A stretch of 64,000 nucleotides of DNA from Pyxidicoccus xibeiensis (GTDB lineage Bacteria > Myxococcota > Myxococcia > Myxococcales > Myxococcaceae). Below, one piece after another: positions 8,798 through 18,543 of the stretch. The notes beneath the pieces were generated by a model, which did not search any database, was not told the DNA's origin, and saw nothing but the letters and a program-made list of their open reading frames with translations. Location of the stretch: assembly GCF_024198175.1 (NCBI RefSeq), contig NZ_JAJVKV010000001.1, positions 930,001-994,000 of the forward strand. The letters are read 5' to 3'. A program made the position numbers and the translations under genes. Position 1 is the first letter of the stretch, and every line of letters begins with the position of its first letter.

Positions 8798-10552
8798 ATG
8801 AGCTCGGGTCCACCGCCGGGACTCGGCACGGAGTGGCAGCAGGTGCTCGGCATCTTCGCCGACGAGGCGGAGGAGCTGCTCTGCGCCATGGAGCAGGCGC
8901 TCATCGCGCTGGAGGCGGACCCCGGCGACGAGCGGCTCCAGGCCCTCTTCCGGGTGGCCCACACCCTCAAGGGCAGCGCGAGCTCGCTGGGCTTCCAGGC
9001 CCTGACGGACTACGTCCACGGCGCCGAGGACCTGCTGCAGGCCCTGCGAGAGCGGCGGCTTTCCGTGAGCGAGCCGCTCGTCTCCCTGCTGCTGGGCTCG
9101 GTGGACCACCTGCGCGAGCTGACTCGCGCGGCGCTGGCCGGCGTGGACCAGCTCGGCCCGGCCCACCTGGCCCAGCTCGAGAAGCTGCGCGCGTTCGGCG
9201 CCACGGGGCAAGCCCCGGGTGCCCCGGCATCCCGCCCCGACTTCCCGCTCGCCCTGGACTCCGCGGAGGAGCTGCCCCGGCTGGAGGTCCGCGCCTCGAC
9301 GCGGGGCCGCTCCGTGCGCATGGACGTGGAGCGGCTGGACCGCATCGTCACCCTCACCGCCGAGCTGTCCATCGCCCGGGGCCGCATGACGCGCTTCCTC
9401 ATGGAGGCCGAGTCCTCCGGCGCGAGCTGGGAGGACGCCGTCGCCCAGCAGCGCGAGATGGACCAGCTCTTCCTGGACCTGCAGGACCAGGTCATGAAGG
9501 TGCGGATGGTCCCCGTGGGGCCGCTGTTCCGGCACCACCTGCGCACCGTCCGGGACCTCGCCCGCTCCCAGGGCAAGCTCGCCCTGCTGGAGCTGGAGGG
9601 CGAGGACGTGGAGATGGACACCGCGGTCCTGGAGGCGGTGCGCGAGCCGCTGCTCCACCTGCTGCGCAACGCGCTGGACCACGGCATCGAGACGCCCGAG
9701 GAGCGGCGGGCCGCCGGCAAGGACGGCTGCGGCCACCTGCGCCTGCGCGCCTTCCACGACGGGGGCAACGTCGTCGTCGAGCTGTCCGACGACGGCCGCG
9801 GCATCCAGCGCGAGCGGGTGCGCGAGCGGGCGAGGGAGTACGGCCTGGTGGCCGCCCCGGAGCGCCTGCGGGACGAGGAGGTGGACCAGCTGCTCTTCGA
9901 GCCCGGCTTCTCCACCGCGCACGCGGTGACGGAGCTGTCCGGCCGCGGCGTGGGCATGGACGTCGTCCGCCGCGACATCGAGGCCCTTCGAGGCACCGTG
10001 GCGCTGTGCAGCCAGGAAGGCCGCGGCACCACGGTGACGCTGCGCCTGCCGCTCACCCTCGCCGTCATCCAGGGTTTCGCCATGGGCGTGGGTGACCAGG
10101 TCTACGTGGTCCCCATCGAGCTGGTGCAGGAGTGCATCGAGCTGCCCCCGGGCGCCAGTGCCGGCGAAGAGGCCGGGGTGATGTCCCTGCGGGGCCAGGC
10201 GCTGCCCTACCTGCGCCTGCGCCACGTGCTGGGGCTGGGCGGCACCGCGCCCGCCCGGGAGAACGTGGTGGTCCTCCGCCACCCCGACGGCGTCGTGGGC
10301 CTCGCGGTGGACGAGCTCCAGGGTGAAGGCCAGCGTGTCATCCGCCCGCTGGGCCGGCTCTTCCAGGACACCCCGGGCATCTCCGGGTCCACCATCCTCG
10401 GGGACGGCCGCGTGGGCCTCATCCTGGACACCCCCACGCTGGTGCGCCGGGCCGTCCGCCGGGCCGCCGAGGCGCCCGGGTACATCACCCCCCTGGAGTC
10501 GCCGGTGGAGCCAGCGGCCTCCCGGTATCAGGAACAACGCAGGACGGAGTGA
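8798..10552 (+). CDS. cheA: CheA chemotaxis histidine kinase (P1-P3-P4-P5, no P2)
   Basis: A 584-residue kinase. The Hpt (P1) domain carries the phosphorylatable His55 in AHTLKGSA. After a short linker comes the dimerisation domain ([20 protein letters not shown]), then the HATPase domain with N-box [13 protein letters not shown]1 DDGRG, F-box EPGFST and G2 GRGVGMD. It ends in a CheW-like P5 domain. A P2 CheY/CheB-docking domain is not evident between P1 and P3. It phosphorylates a response regulator in answer to receptor state. It is the first gene of a four-gene operon; its stop is 2 bp before the receptor ATG. No cheY is present nearby, so its phospho-acceptor must be encoded elsewhere. 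Confidence 0.94.
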   Translation: MSSGPPPGLGTEWQQVLGIFADEAEELLCAMEQALIALEADPGDERLQALFRVAHTLKGSASSLGFQALTDYVHGAEDLLQALRERRLSVSEPLVSLLLGSVDHLRELTRAALAGVDQLGPAHLAQLEKLRAFGATGQAPGAPASRPDFPLALDSAEELPRLEVRASTRGRSVRMDVERLDRIVTLTAELSIARGRMTRFLMEAESSGASWEDAVAQQREMDQLFLDLQDQVMKVRMVPVGPLFRHHLRTVRDLARSQGKLALLELEGEDVEMDTAVLEAVREPLLHLLRNALDHGIETPEERRAAGKDGCGHLRLRAFHDGGNVVVELSDDGRGIQRERVRERAREYGLVAAPERLRDEEVDQLLFEPGFSTAHAVTELSGRGVGMDVVRRDIEALRGTVALCSQEGRGTTVTLRLPLTLAVIQGFAMGVGDQVYVVPIELVQECIELPPGASAGEEAGVMSLRGQALPYLRLRHVLGLGGTAPARENVVVLRHPDGVVGLAVDELQGEGQRVIRPLGRLFQDTPGISGSTILGDGRVGLILDTPTLVRRAVRRAAEAPGYITPLESPVEPAASRYQEQRRTE

Positions 10553-10554
10553 GC

Positions 10555-12231
10555 ATGTTCGAGAACCTGAGCATCACACGCAAGCTGCTACTGGCCTTCG
10601 GCACCATGGTGGCCATCATCATCGGCCTCGTGGTGTCGGCCTACTCGACCCTGAACCGGGTCGGCGTGGCGAGCATCGCGGACACCGAGAGCCACCAGGT
10701 GATGATTGCCGTGCGCACCCTCGAGGGAGACATGGCCGACCTGGAGACGGGCCAGCGCGGCTTCGTCATCACCGGCGACGAGAAGTTCCTCGAGCCCTAC
10801 GCTTCGGCCCGCGTCAGCTTCGTCCAGAACCTCAACCAGCTCCGCGAGCTGACCACCGAGAGCCGCCAGCAGCAGGAGCGGCTCCAGGAGGCGAGGGACT
10901 TGCTCCAGCAGTGGCTGAGCCAGCACCTGGAGCCCCTCATCGCCCAGCGGCGCGACGTCAACTCGGGCCGCGGGGAGCTCGCCCAGCTCATCGCGGTGGA
11001 GCAGACCGCTCGCGGCAAGCAGGCGGCGGACCGCATCCGCGCGGTGCTCAACGAGGTGGCGAACGAGGAGTCCAAGCTCCTCACCCAGCGCCTCAAGGAC
11101 ACCGACGCGATGACCGAGTCGCTCTACCAGACGCTCATCGGCGGAGGCATCCTCGGAGCGGTGCTGGCGGCGCTGCTGTCGTTCCTCCTCACCCGCAGCA
11201 TCGTCCGCCCGCTGGGCGAGGCCGTGCAGGTGACGGGCCAGCTCACCGCCGGTGACCTCACCGCCGTCATCACCACCCGGGGCAAGGACGAGACGGGGCA
11301 GATGCTCACCGGCATGCGGGACATGATTCAGCGCCTGTCCGGCGTCATCAGCGAGGTGCGCGGCGCGGCGGGCTCGCTGTCCTCCGCCTCCACCCAGGTG
11401 GCCTCCGCCGCCCAGGGGCTGTCCCAGGGCACCAGCACCCAGGCGGCCTCCGTGGAGGAGACCACCGCCAGCCTGGAGCAGCTCAACACCACCATCAGCC
11501 AGAACGCCGAGCACAGCCGGGAGATGGAGCAGATGGCCCTCAAGGGCGCCCGCGACGCCGAGGAGAGCGGGCGCGCGGTGAAGGAGACCGTCTCCGCGAT
11601 GAACGCCATCGCCGAGCGCATCTCCATCGTCGAGGAGATTGCCTACCAGACGAACCTGCTCGCGCTGAACGCGGCCGTGGAGGCCGCGCGCGCCGGGGAG
11701 CACGGCCGGGGCTTCTCCGTGGTCGCCACCGAGGTGCGCAAGCTGGCCGAGCGCAGCCAGAAGGCCGCGAAGGAGATTGGCGGCCTGGCCACCTCCAGCG
11801 TGCGCGTGGCGGAGCGCAGCGGGCAGCTGCTCACGGACCTGGTGCCCTCCATCCACCGGACGGCGTCGCTGGTGCAGCAGGTGACCACCGTGTCCAAGGA
11901 GCAGGCCATCGGCGTGTCGCAGATGAACCGGGCGATGATGCAGGTGGACCAGGTCACCCAGCGCAACGCCTCCGCGGCGGAGGAGCTGTCGTCCACGGCC
12001 GAGGAGATGGCGTCCCAGGCCGAGTCGCTCCTGCAGATGATGACCTTCTTCCGGCTCGGGGACGGCGGCGAGTACGGCACCCCCGGCCCCCGGCCCCGGG
12101 CAGCGGCGCACCGTCCGCTCCCCTCCCCCATGCGCGCGCTGCACGCGGCGGCCCAGGTCCCGCTGCCCGGCCCGGCGAAGGCTGGAGTGCCGGAGGCCCC
12201 CGGCTCCAGCCAGGACTTCCAGCGCTTCTAG
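10555..12231 (+). CDS. Methyl-accepting chemotaxis protein with periplasmic CHASE3-like domain
   Basis: A 558-residue receptor. TM1 lies at about residues 8-30. A helical periplasmic sensor of about 150 residues follows and carries the CHASE3-like phrase [23 protein letters not shown]2 is at about 187-210, then a HAMP domain and the long signalling coiled coil with the canonical hairpin [21 protein letters not shown]. After the coiled coil comes a Pro/Ala-rich tail of about 60 residues that ends in DFQRF, which fits the x-aromatic-x-x-aromatic pentapeptide used for CheR tethering. The start at ATG 10555 has GGAG 5 nt upstream; a GTG at 10549, overlapping the cheA stop, is an alternative. Confidence 0.93.
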   Translation: MFENLSITRKLLLAFGTMVAIIIGLVVSAYSTLNRVGVASIADTESHQVMIAVRTLEGDMADLETGQRGFVITGDEKFLEPYASARVSFVQNLNQLRELTTESRQQQERLQEARDLLQQWLSQHLEPLIAQRRDVNSGRGELAQLIAVEQTARGKQAADRIRAVLNEVANEESKLLTQRLKDTDAMTESLYQTLIGGGILGAVLAALLSFLLTRSIVRPLGEAVQVTGQLTAGDLTAVITTRGKDETGQMLTGMRDMIQRLSGVISEVRGAAGSLSSASTQVASAAQGLSQGTSTQAASVEETTASLEQLNTTISQNAEHSREMEQMALKGARDAEESGRAVKETVSAMNAIAERISIVEEIAYQTNLLALNAAVEAARAGEHGRGFSVVATEVRKLAERSQKAAKEIGGLATSSVRVAERSGQLLTDLVPSIHRTASLVQQVTTVSKEQAIGVSQMNRAMMQVDQVTQRNASAAEELSSTAEEMASQAESLLQMMTFFRLGDGGEYGTPGPRPRAAAHRPLPSPMRALHAAAQVPLPGPAKAGVPEAPGSSQDFQRF

Positions 12232-12247
12232 GACGAGGTCCGCCCCC

Positions 12248-12805
12248 ATGAGCGCCCCCAACGAGAAGGCCGCACGCTCCAGCTACCTCAGCTTCGTCAT
12301 CGCGGGCGAGGAGTACGCCGTGGGCATCCTGCGCGTGCGCGAAATCATCGAGCACTGCCCCATCACCCGCGTCCCCGGCATGCCTCCCGCCGTGCAGGGC
12401 GTCATCAACCTGCGCGGCAGCGTGGTGCCGGTGGTGGACCTGGCCGTGAAGTTCGGCCTGCCCCCCCGGCCGGTGACGCGCTGGTCCTGCTTCGTCATCG
12501 TCGAGGCGTCGCTCGACGGCCAGCAGACCGCCATCGGATTGCTGACGGACTCGGTGAGCGAGGTGCTGGAGCTGGGGGTGGACGACATCGAGGCGCCCCC
12601 CGCCTTCGGCACCCGCGTGCGGCTGGACTTCCTGCTGGGCATGGGCCGGCAGAACGACAAGTTCATCATGCTGCTGGACCTGGACCGGCTGCTGTCGGTG
12701 GCGGAGCTGCTCAGCCTGGCGACGGTCGCCGCCGAGTCCTCCGCCCTGGAGCTGCCCGCCACGCCTCCCGCCGAGCCCGCGGCGGAGGCGCCGATGAAAG
12801 GCTGA
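12248..12805 (+). CDS. cheW: CheW coupling protein
   Basis: A 185-residue, single-domain CheW. The fold is recognisable from LSFVIAGEEYAVGILRVREII, the PGMPPAVQGVINLRGSVVPVVDL core and the final strand NDKFIMLLDLDRLL. CheW links receptor hairpins to CheA in the cytoplasmic array. It has an Ala/Pro/Glu-rich C-terminal extension of about 30 residues beyond the domain. It lies 16 bp after the receptor gene and 15 bp before cheR, so the whole set reads as one operon. Confidence 0.95.
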   Translation: MSAPNEKAARSSYLSFVIAGEEYAVGILRVREIIEHCPITRVPGMPPAVQGVINLRGSVVPVVDLAVKFGLPPRPVTRWSCFVIVEASLDGQQTAIGLLTDSVSEVLELGVDDIEAPPAFGTRVRLDFLLGMGRQNDKFIMLLDLDRLLSVAELLSLATVAAESSALELPATPPAEPAAEAPMKG

Positions 12806-12820
12806 GCAGGAGTGCTGGCC

Positions 12821-13696
12821 ATGACGTCCCCCCCGGCACCTCGGCTCTCCCAGCGGGAGCTGGCGCTGTTCCAGGCCCTGGTGGAGAAGGAGACCGGAAT
12901 CCATCTCTCCGCCGCCAAGGACGCGCTGGTGGCCAACCGGCTCACTCGCCGCCTGCGGGAGCTGGGGCTGCCCTCTTTCGGCGCCTACTATCACTACGTC
13001 ACCGAGCGGGGGCACGAGGCGGAGAAGGTGCGGATGCTCGACAGCCTCTGCACGCACGAGACGTCCTTCTTCCGCGAGCCCCAGCACTTCGAGCTGCTGC
13101 GGCAGCGCATCCTCCCGGAGTGGGCCGCCGAGGGCGCCGCCGGCCGGAGGCCCCGGACGCTGCGCGTCTGGAGCGCGGCCTGCTCCACCGGCGAGGAGCC
13201 CTACTCACTCGCCATGTGCCTGCTGGAGGCGTTCCCCAAGGGCTCCGGCTGGAGCCTGGAAATCGTCGCCACGGACCTGTCCACCTGGGCGGTGCAGCGC
13301 TGCGAGCAGGGCCTGTGGAGCCTGGACCGCGCCGCCACCATCCCCCCGCCGCTGCTCAAGGCCTTCATGCTCAAGGGCGTGCGCAGCCAGGAGGGGCTGA
13401 TGAAGGCCGGACCGGAGCTGCGCGGGATGATGCGCTTCGCCCGCGTCAACCTGAACTCCCCGGGCGAGTGGCCCCAGGGCCCCTTCGACCTCGTCTTCTG
13501 CCGCAACGTGCTCATCTACTTCGGCGCGGAGGCCCGCAGCCGCGTCATCTCCGGGATGTTCCAGCGCCTGCCGGCGACGGGCTACTTCTTCCTCGGCCAC
13601 GCGGAGAGCCTGATTGGCGTCGACGCCGACGTGAGACCCGTGAGCGCGAACGTGTACACGCCACGGGCCTCCAGCACCTCCCGGCGGGGCGCCTGA
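12821..13696 (+). CDS. cheR: CheR-type protein-glutamate methyltransferase
   Basis: A 291-residue CheR. The helical N-terminal domain (about 12-75) precedes the SAM-binding domain with HETSFFREPQHF, the SAM motif VWSAACSTGEEPYSLAM, DLS after strand 2, and the FDLVFCRNVLIYF motif. The enzyme methylates glutamates of the receptor's signalling helices. The start at ATG 12821 has AGGAG 8 nt upstream; a GTG at 12812 overlapping the SD is less likely. The partner methylesterase cheB is absent from the cluster. It ends 6 bp before a convergent gene. Confidence 0.94.
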   Translation: MTSPPAPRLSQRELALFQALVEKETGIHLSAAKDALVANRLTRRLRELGLPSFGAYYHYVTERGHEAEKVRMLDSLCTHETSFFREPQHFELLRQRILPEWAAEGAAGRRPRTLRVWSAACSTGEEPYSLAMCLLEAFPKGSGWSLEIVATDLSTWAVQRCEQGLWSLDRAATIPPPLLKAFMLKGVRSQEGLMKAGPELRGMMRFARVNLNSPGEWPQGPFDLVFCRNVLIYFGAEARSRVISGMFQRLPATGYFFLGHAESLIGVDADVRPVSANVYTPRASSTSRRGA

Positions 13697-13702
13697 CGCC
13701 GC

Positions 13703-14239
13703 TCACGGCTCGAGCAGCGTGAGGCGGACGTCGAGCTCGTCGTCCTCGTACTCGGAGACGAGCGCCTCCGTGCTCATCTTCCAGTCCACCTCCACCACCC
13801 CGCCCGCGGGCGGCACCTGGCGCTCCAGCTCCAGCCGGAAGGTGCCCTCACAGCTCCGGATGTCCTTGTCACAGGCACTGAAGATGCCATGGTCATAGGT
13901 GGCCGGGGCCGTCTCCGCGCCGAGCAGCACCACGGTCTCCTCCTGGATGCTGCCGTCACGCTCGTCCACGAGCCGGAACCGGAACCAGGGCGGTGCGGCC
14001 GCCGTCTCTCCCTCCGGCGCCTGCCACCGGAGCGCCTCCATCCTGCACCACCCGCTCACCGGGCCGAACTCCACCTTCTCGCCCTTCTTCGGGTGGACGC
14101 TCAGCTGGAAGCGCTGCTCGAACCGAGGCGCCTCCGCGGTGAGGCGGGCGGTCTGGATGTCGAGCTCGGCCTGGGCGAAGACGTTCCCACCGCAGGCGGT
14201 CAGCAGCGCGAGACTTCCCAGCAACCAGGCGTGCCTCAT
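13703..14239 (-). CDS. Putative lipoprotein, paralogue of its upstream neighbour
   Basis: A 178-residue protein with a lipoprotein signal (MRHAWLL..., lipobox LTAC at residues 13-16). The mature part is beta-rich, with an acidic end. The C-terminal phrases (VVEVDWKMSTEALV) match the neighbour at 14236-14823 (GTVDVEWKVVANVF), so the two are tandem paralogues. The ATG overlaps the neighbour's TGA in an ATGA arrangement, showing translational coupling. No family is recognised; the composition suggests an outer-membrane or periplasmic beta-sandwich. It is convergent with cheR. Confidence 0.75.
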   Translation of the reverse strand: MRHAWLLGSLALLTACGGNVFAQAELDIQTARLTAEAPRFEQRFQLSVHPKKGEKVEFGPVSGWCRMEALRWQAPEGETAAAPPWFRFRLVDERDGSIQEETVVLLGAETAPATYDHGIFSACDKDIRSCEGTFRLELERQVPPAGGVVEVDWKMSTEALVSEYEDDELDVRLTLLEP

Positions 14240-14823
14240 GGCTCGGCGACCTCCACCCGGAAGCCCTTCGGCATGTCGCTGGTGCCCTCGATGAACACAT
14301 TAGCCACGACCTTCCACTCCACGTCGACGGTGCCCTCACCGACTCCCGGCTGCAGCTCGAAGTCGACCGTCATGTTCCATCCACACGACTTCGCGCCCCC
14401 GGGCAGGCATTCGTCCAGACTGGCATTGATCCGCCTCATGACGGACGACGCCCCGCCCGGCTCGAGGACGACCTGCTCGGCGGCACCGGAGCGCTCCGAA
14501 TCGCCAATCCGCCCCTGCAGCCAGGGCCGCTCCGTGCGGGTGGGGTCCGTGGGCGTCCAGCGCGCGGTGGCTTCCAGCGTCACCCAGCCGAGCACGGGCT
14601 CCTCCGGGTCCTCCGACATCAAGGCCCGGACCACGAGCTGGCGTGTCACCTTCCGGGTCCCCGTCGTCACCTGCACGGGCGCGCCCGTGAACTCGGCCAC
14701 GACCTCATCGGTGCGGGGCTGGGACGTGGCCACGGTGCCCAGACAGGCCACCACGAGCACGAGCTGGGCGGCCCGGGCGCGGAGTCTCGGGAACCTCTGC
14801 AACGGCGTTGCGGGTGCAGCCAT
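14236..14823 (-). CDS. Exported protein, first of a tandem paralogous pair
   Basis: A 195-residue protein. The start at ATG 14823 (GAGG about 8 nt upstream) gives an N-terminus with several Arg residues followed by a hydrophobic segment (AAQLVLVVACLGTVA) that is a signal peptide or anchor. The frame stays open upstream to 14982, but that stretch lacks a ribosome site. The mature domain resembles the next gene in length, in its central variable loop and in its closing strands. The two overlap by 4 nt. Function unknown. Confidence 0.7.
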   Translation of the reverse strand: MAAPATPLQRFPRLRARAAQLVLVVACLGTVATSQPRTDEVVAEFTGAPVQVTTGTRKVTRQLVVRALMSEDPEEPVLGWVTLEATARWTPTDPTRTERPWLQGRIGDSERSGAAEQVVLEPGGASSVMRRINASLDECLPGGAKSCGWNMTVDFELQPGVGEGTVDVEWKVVANVFIEGTSDMPKGFRVEVAEP

Positions 14824-15193
14824 GAGTCGATTCCTCACCTGGAACGAACATTCCTTCCAGGCGCCCTCTGGCCACGCCCGGAGTCCGGCCGCCCCCAAGG
14901 CAAGCCATGTGCCAGTAAAGCTCCAGAGCCAGAGGGGCACAAACGAGCCGTAAACCGCGACTTCCGTGTCAGCGCGAGACAAGGCGCAGGACCTGGGAGT
15001 CAGGGTGCGGCCGTCGGAGCGGCGGTAAGGCCGCCAGGGGAGCAGACGTGCACGGGCCGAGCGCCCTGTATCCAGGCACGGCGTGGTCCTCGACGGAGAG
15101 GCTTCCTACTTTTTCAAAGCGTTGGGCGCCCCGGGCCCGGGCAGGCGTCATGGGAGCAGCCCCGACGCCCCGAGCGTGAGGAAGGGAGCACCC

Positions 15194-16240
15194 ATGGCGA
15201 GGCATCCGGCATCACGTGTGGCACGCACGCTGGGACTGGCGGCGGGAGCGGGACTGCTCCTGTCGGCCGCGGCGCGGCGGGCCCGGCGCATCGACCTGAA
15301 GGGGCGCGTGGTGGTGGTGACGGGGGGCGCCCGGGGGCTGGGGTTCGCCATTGCCCGCGCGTTCCTCCAGCGGGGCTGCAGGCTGGCCATCTGCGGCCGT
15401 GACGGGGGCTCGGTGGAACGGGCGGTGGAAGCGCTCCGGAGCGAGGGGGCCGACGTGTTCGGCGCGCCCTGTGACGCCACCGACGCGCAGCAGGTCCGCG
15501 CCTTCGTCGAGCAGGTCCTCGCGCGCTTCGGCACCATCGACGTGCTGGTGAACAACGCCGGCCAGTGCTTCGCGGGGCCCGCGTCCCAGCTGGAGGCCGA
15601 GACTGTCGAGAAGGCCCTGCGCGGCATCTTCTGGGTGCAGTTCCACCCGACGATGGCCGTCCTGCCGCACATGCGCTCACGCCGCTTCGGGCGCATCGTC
15701 AACATCACCTCCATCGCCGGCAAGCTGCCCGTGGCGCACCAGGCGGCGTACACCGCCGGCAAGCACGCGCTGACGGGCTGGTCGGAGACGCTCGCCATCG
15801 AGCTGGAGCGTGAAGGCATCCGGGTCAGCACCCTCACGCCTCCTCCGCTGCGCAACGGCGCGCCGCTGAACGTCCACTTCAACGGGTCCGCGGAAGAGGA
15901 GTTCCTCTGGTTCACCCGGGTGCTGACCTCCCGGCTGGCGACGACGACCGCAGACCGCACGGCGCGCGCCGTCGTGGACGCCGCCGAGCACGGGGACCGG
16001 GAGCGGACCATCTCCGCCATCTCCTGGCTCGGGGCGCGGGTGCAGGGGGTGTCGCCGAACCTCATGACGGGCTTCATGGCCCTGCTGGAGCGCTGGCAGC
16101 CGCCCCAGGGCGCCCTCGGCGAGACATCGAAGATGCGCCCGGGCCACGAGGTGGTGGCAACCAGCCAGGACGCGCGGGTCCACACGCTGGCGGCCGCGGC
16201 GCGCGAGGACGAGCGGCGCTACCTGCCTTCCCAGGCCTGA
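15194..16240 (+). CDS. Short-chain dehydrogenase/reductase (SDR)
   Basis: A 348-residue classical SDR with an N-terminal hydrophobic segment (residues 11-27) that may anchor it to a membrane. The NAD(P)-binding motif TGGARGLG is at 43-50, NNAG at 120-123, the catalytic Ser at 173 and YxxxK at 186-190. The C-terminal 80 residues, which define the substrate, are not diagnostic. The ATG at 15194 is supported by GAGGAAGG upstream; the open frame continues further 5' but is not coding-like there. It is not obviously in an operon with its neighbours. Confidence 0.9.
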   Translation: MARHPASRVARTLGLAAGAGLLLSAAARRARRIDLKGRVVVVTGGARGLGFAIARAFLQRGCRLAICGRDGGSVERAVEALRSEGADVFGAPCDATDAQQVRAFVEQVLARFGTIDVLVNNAGQCFAGPASQLEAETVEKALRGIFWVQFHPTMAVLPHMRSRRFGRIVNITSIAGKLPVAHQAAYTAGKHALTGWSETLAIELEREGIRVSTLTPPPLRNGAPLNVHFNGSAEEEFLWFTRVLTSRLATTTADRTARAVVDAAEHGDRERTISAISWLGARVQGVSPNLMTGFMALLERWQPPQGALGETSKMRPGHEVVATSQDARVHTLAAAAREDERRYLPSQA

Positions 16241-16328
16241 AGGCTCCCAGCGAGGGATGCGCCATTGATGCCTGCTTCATGATGAGCCCATGAAGATGCG
16301 TGAGCATCGCGCTGGATAGCTTGGCGCC

Positions 16329-18533
16329 ATGCTCCTCCTCGGACTCGGACTGGTGGCGTCGAGCGTCCTGCACGCCACCGCTGATGCGCCCATCACCGCT
16401 GTGACGGTCTACAGCGACAGGGCCCGCGTGGTGCGGACCGCCACCCTCACCCTCTCCGGCACCCAGCGGGTGGAGCTGCCCCGGCTGCCGGACCTCGTGG
16501 ACCCGGAGTCCATCCGCGTCGAAGCGCAGGGCGCGGAGGTCTCCTCCGTGGACGTGCGGCCCGCCAGCGCGCCGCCCTTCCCTCGGCAGGAGGCGACGAA
16601 GCTGCTCGCCACGCTGGACGGGCTGGATGACACCATCGCCCGCGTGGAGGCCGAGCGCGCGGCCCTCGCGCTGCAGCTCGCCGCGCTCCGCCGGGTCCAG
16701 CCGGTGCCGCCAGATGTCAGCAACGGCACGGATGCGAGGACGTCCTCCGTGGCCCCGGCCACCTGGGGTGCCTCGGCCTCCTTCCTCGTCGACACCGCCG
16801 CGAAGCTGGAGGCGCGGATGCTCGAGCTGGAGGACCGGGTCCTCGCGATGAAGGACGAGCGCACGCGTCGGCTCGACGACGCCGCCCGCCTGGGCGAGCT
16901 GCCGCGCAAGCCCGGCATCGAGGTGGCCGTCTCCCTGACCGGCACCGGGCCGACGACGGTGCGGCTCTCGTACCTCATTGCCCAGCGCGTCCGCTGGTAC
17001 CCGCGCTACGAGCTCCAGCTCCAGCCGGAGCAGCAGCGCGTGCAGGTGGCCTTCTCCGGCCGCGTCAGCCAGGACACGGGCGAGGACTGGGAGCGCGCGA
17101 AGCTCACGCTGAGCACCGCCCTGCCGTCCAACGCCACCGAGCTGCCCAGGCTCGCCACCTGGAAGCTCGGCACCACCGAGCGCTTCATCCCGGAGCCGCG
17201 GCGCCAGGAGGAGCTCACCAGCCCGCCCCCGCCGCTGCCCCCGCGCACGCCCGCGCCGGACCTGGAGTTCGAGCTGCGCAAGCAGCTCCTGGCCCGCGCC
17301 GGCAAGCCCGCGCAGCAACCGGAGCCGGGGCCGGAACAGCAGCCGGTGGCCGCCAGGCCGTCCGCGCCGCAGTCCGCGAACGCCCAGGCGCAGCCTTCTT
17401 CCTCCGCCCAGAGCCGGGGCGGCACCATCGGGAGCCGCGACGGCACCCTCCTGGGCACCGTCATCGATGCCCAGAGCCGGCAGCCGGTGCCTGACGTCGT
17501 CATCACCGCGACCTCTCCGTCGATAGCGGGGGAGGAGACCGTGGTGTCGGACGCCCAGGGCCACTACCGCGTCCCGTTCTTGTCCGCCGGAATCTATACG
17601 CTGCGGTTCGAGAAGGAGCAGTTCAAGCCCTACGCCCGCTCCGACATCCAGCTCCGAGCGCGCCGCACCGTCCGCGTGAACGTGGAGCTGCTGCCGGAGA
17701 GCCTCGGCGAGGTGGTGGAGATTTCCGGCGCGCCGCCCTCCATCGACGTGGGGAGCAGCTCCACGGAGACGAGCATCTCGCTCCATGGCTCGTCGGGCGG
17801 GTACGGCGGCTACTCCGAGCCGCCCGAGCCCGTCGTGGACAGCTACGTGGGGCTCTCGCCGCCGCCGGCCTGGCAGCCGCCGGTGCTGGACGCGGACCTG
17901 CCGGCCTCGCTCGCGGGCGGCTACGACCTGGCCTTCACCGCGCCGCGCCTGGAGACGGTGCGCAGCGGCGAGTCCGAGCGCGTGGTGCCCCTGCTCATCG
18001 AGTCCTGGCCCGTGCAGGTGGAGCGCCACGTCTTCCCGGCCCTCGCCACGGATGCGTTCCTCGTGGCCCAGCTCAAGAGCCCGTCGCGCGGCGTGCTGCC
18101 CGGCGGTGAGGCCTCGCTCTTCGTCGGCGCGGACCCGGCCGGCACCGCCCTGCTCAAGCTCGTCGTCCCGGGCGAGCCCTTCACGCTGCCGCTCGGCGTG
18201 GACCCCGCCGTGCGCACCGCGCGCAACGTCCGCATCGTCCAGTCCAAGGAGGGCTTCATCTCCAAGGACGACCTCAACACCTACGAAGTCACGCTGGAGG
18301 TGCCCAATCCGTACTCCTTCCCCATGCAGGTGCGCGTGGTGGACCAGTGGCCGCTGAGCCAGGACGGCAAGGTGGAGGTGAAGCTGGTGCGCACGGCGCC
18401 CGCCGCCCGCCAGGACGAGAAGACCGGCGAGCTGCAGTGGGACCTGGTGGTGCCGCCGTCCAGCAAGAAGACCGTCTCCTTCGAGTACTCCCTGCGCCGC
18501 CCGCAGCACTGGCAGCTGACCCAGAGCCCGTGA
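16329..18533 (+). CDS. MuiA-family protein with embedded carboxypeptidase-regulatory-like domain
   Basis: A 734-residue exported protein with a short hydrophobic N-terminus. It has the layout of the mucoidy-inhibitor MuiA family: an N-terminal DUF4140-like domain (VTVYSDRARVVRTA), a helical stretch (about 85-190), and a DUF4139-type beta domain (RLSYLIAQRVRWYPRYELQL ... DTGEDWERAKLTLSTA) that resumes near the end. At about residues 370-470 a carboxypeptidase-regulatory-like beta-sandwich (GTVIDAQSRQPVPDVVITAT) interrupts it, flanked by Pro/Gln/Ala linkers and followed by text like the plug region of TonB receptors. That insertion is absent from its partner gene. Role in cell envelope is inferred only. 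Confidence 0.85.
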   Translation: MLLLGLGLVASSVLHATADAPITAVTVYSDRARVVRTATLTLSGTQRVELPRLPDLVDPESIRVEAQGAEVSSVDVRPASAPPFPRQEATKLLATLDGLDDTIARVEAERAALALQLAALRRVQPVPPDVSNGTDARTSSVAPATWGASASFLVDTAAKLEARMLELEDRVLAMKDERTRRLDDAARLGELPRKPGIEVAVSLTGTGPTTVRLSYLIAQRVRWYPRYELQLQPEQQRVQVAFSGRVSQDTGEDWERAKLTLSTALPSNATELPRLATWKLGTTERFIPEPRRQEELTSPPPPLPPRTPAPDLEFELRKQLLARAGKPAQQPEPGPEQQPVAARPSAPQSANAQAQPSSSAQSRGGTIGSRDGTLLGTVIDAQSRQPVPDVVITATSPSIAGEETVVSDAQGHYRVPFLSAGIYTLRFEKEQFKPYARSDIQLRARRTVRVNVELLPESLGEVVEISGAPPSIDVGSSSTETSISLHGSSGGYGGYSEPPEPVVDSYVGLSPPPAWQPPVLDADLPASLAGGYDLAFTAPRLETVRSGESERVVPLLIESWPVQVERHVFPALATDAFLVAQLKSPSRGVLPGGEASLFVGADPAGTALLKLVVPGEPFTLPLGVDPAVRTARNVRIVQSKEGFISKDDLNTYEVTLEVPNPYSFPMQVRVVDQWPLSQDGKVEVKLVRTAPAARQDEKTGELQWDLVVPPSSKKTVSFEYSLRRPQHWQLTQSP

Positions 18534-18543
18534 GGACCCCGCC

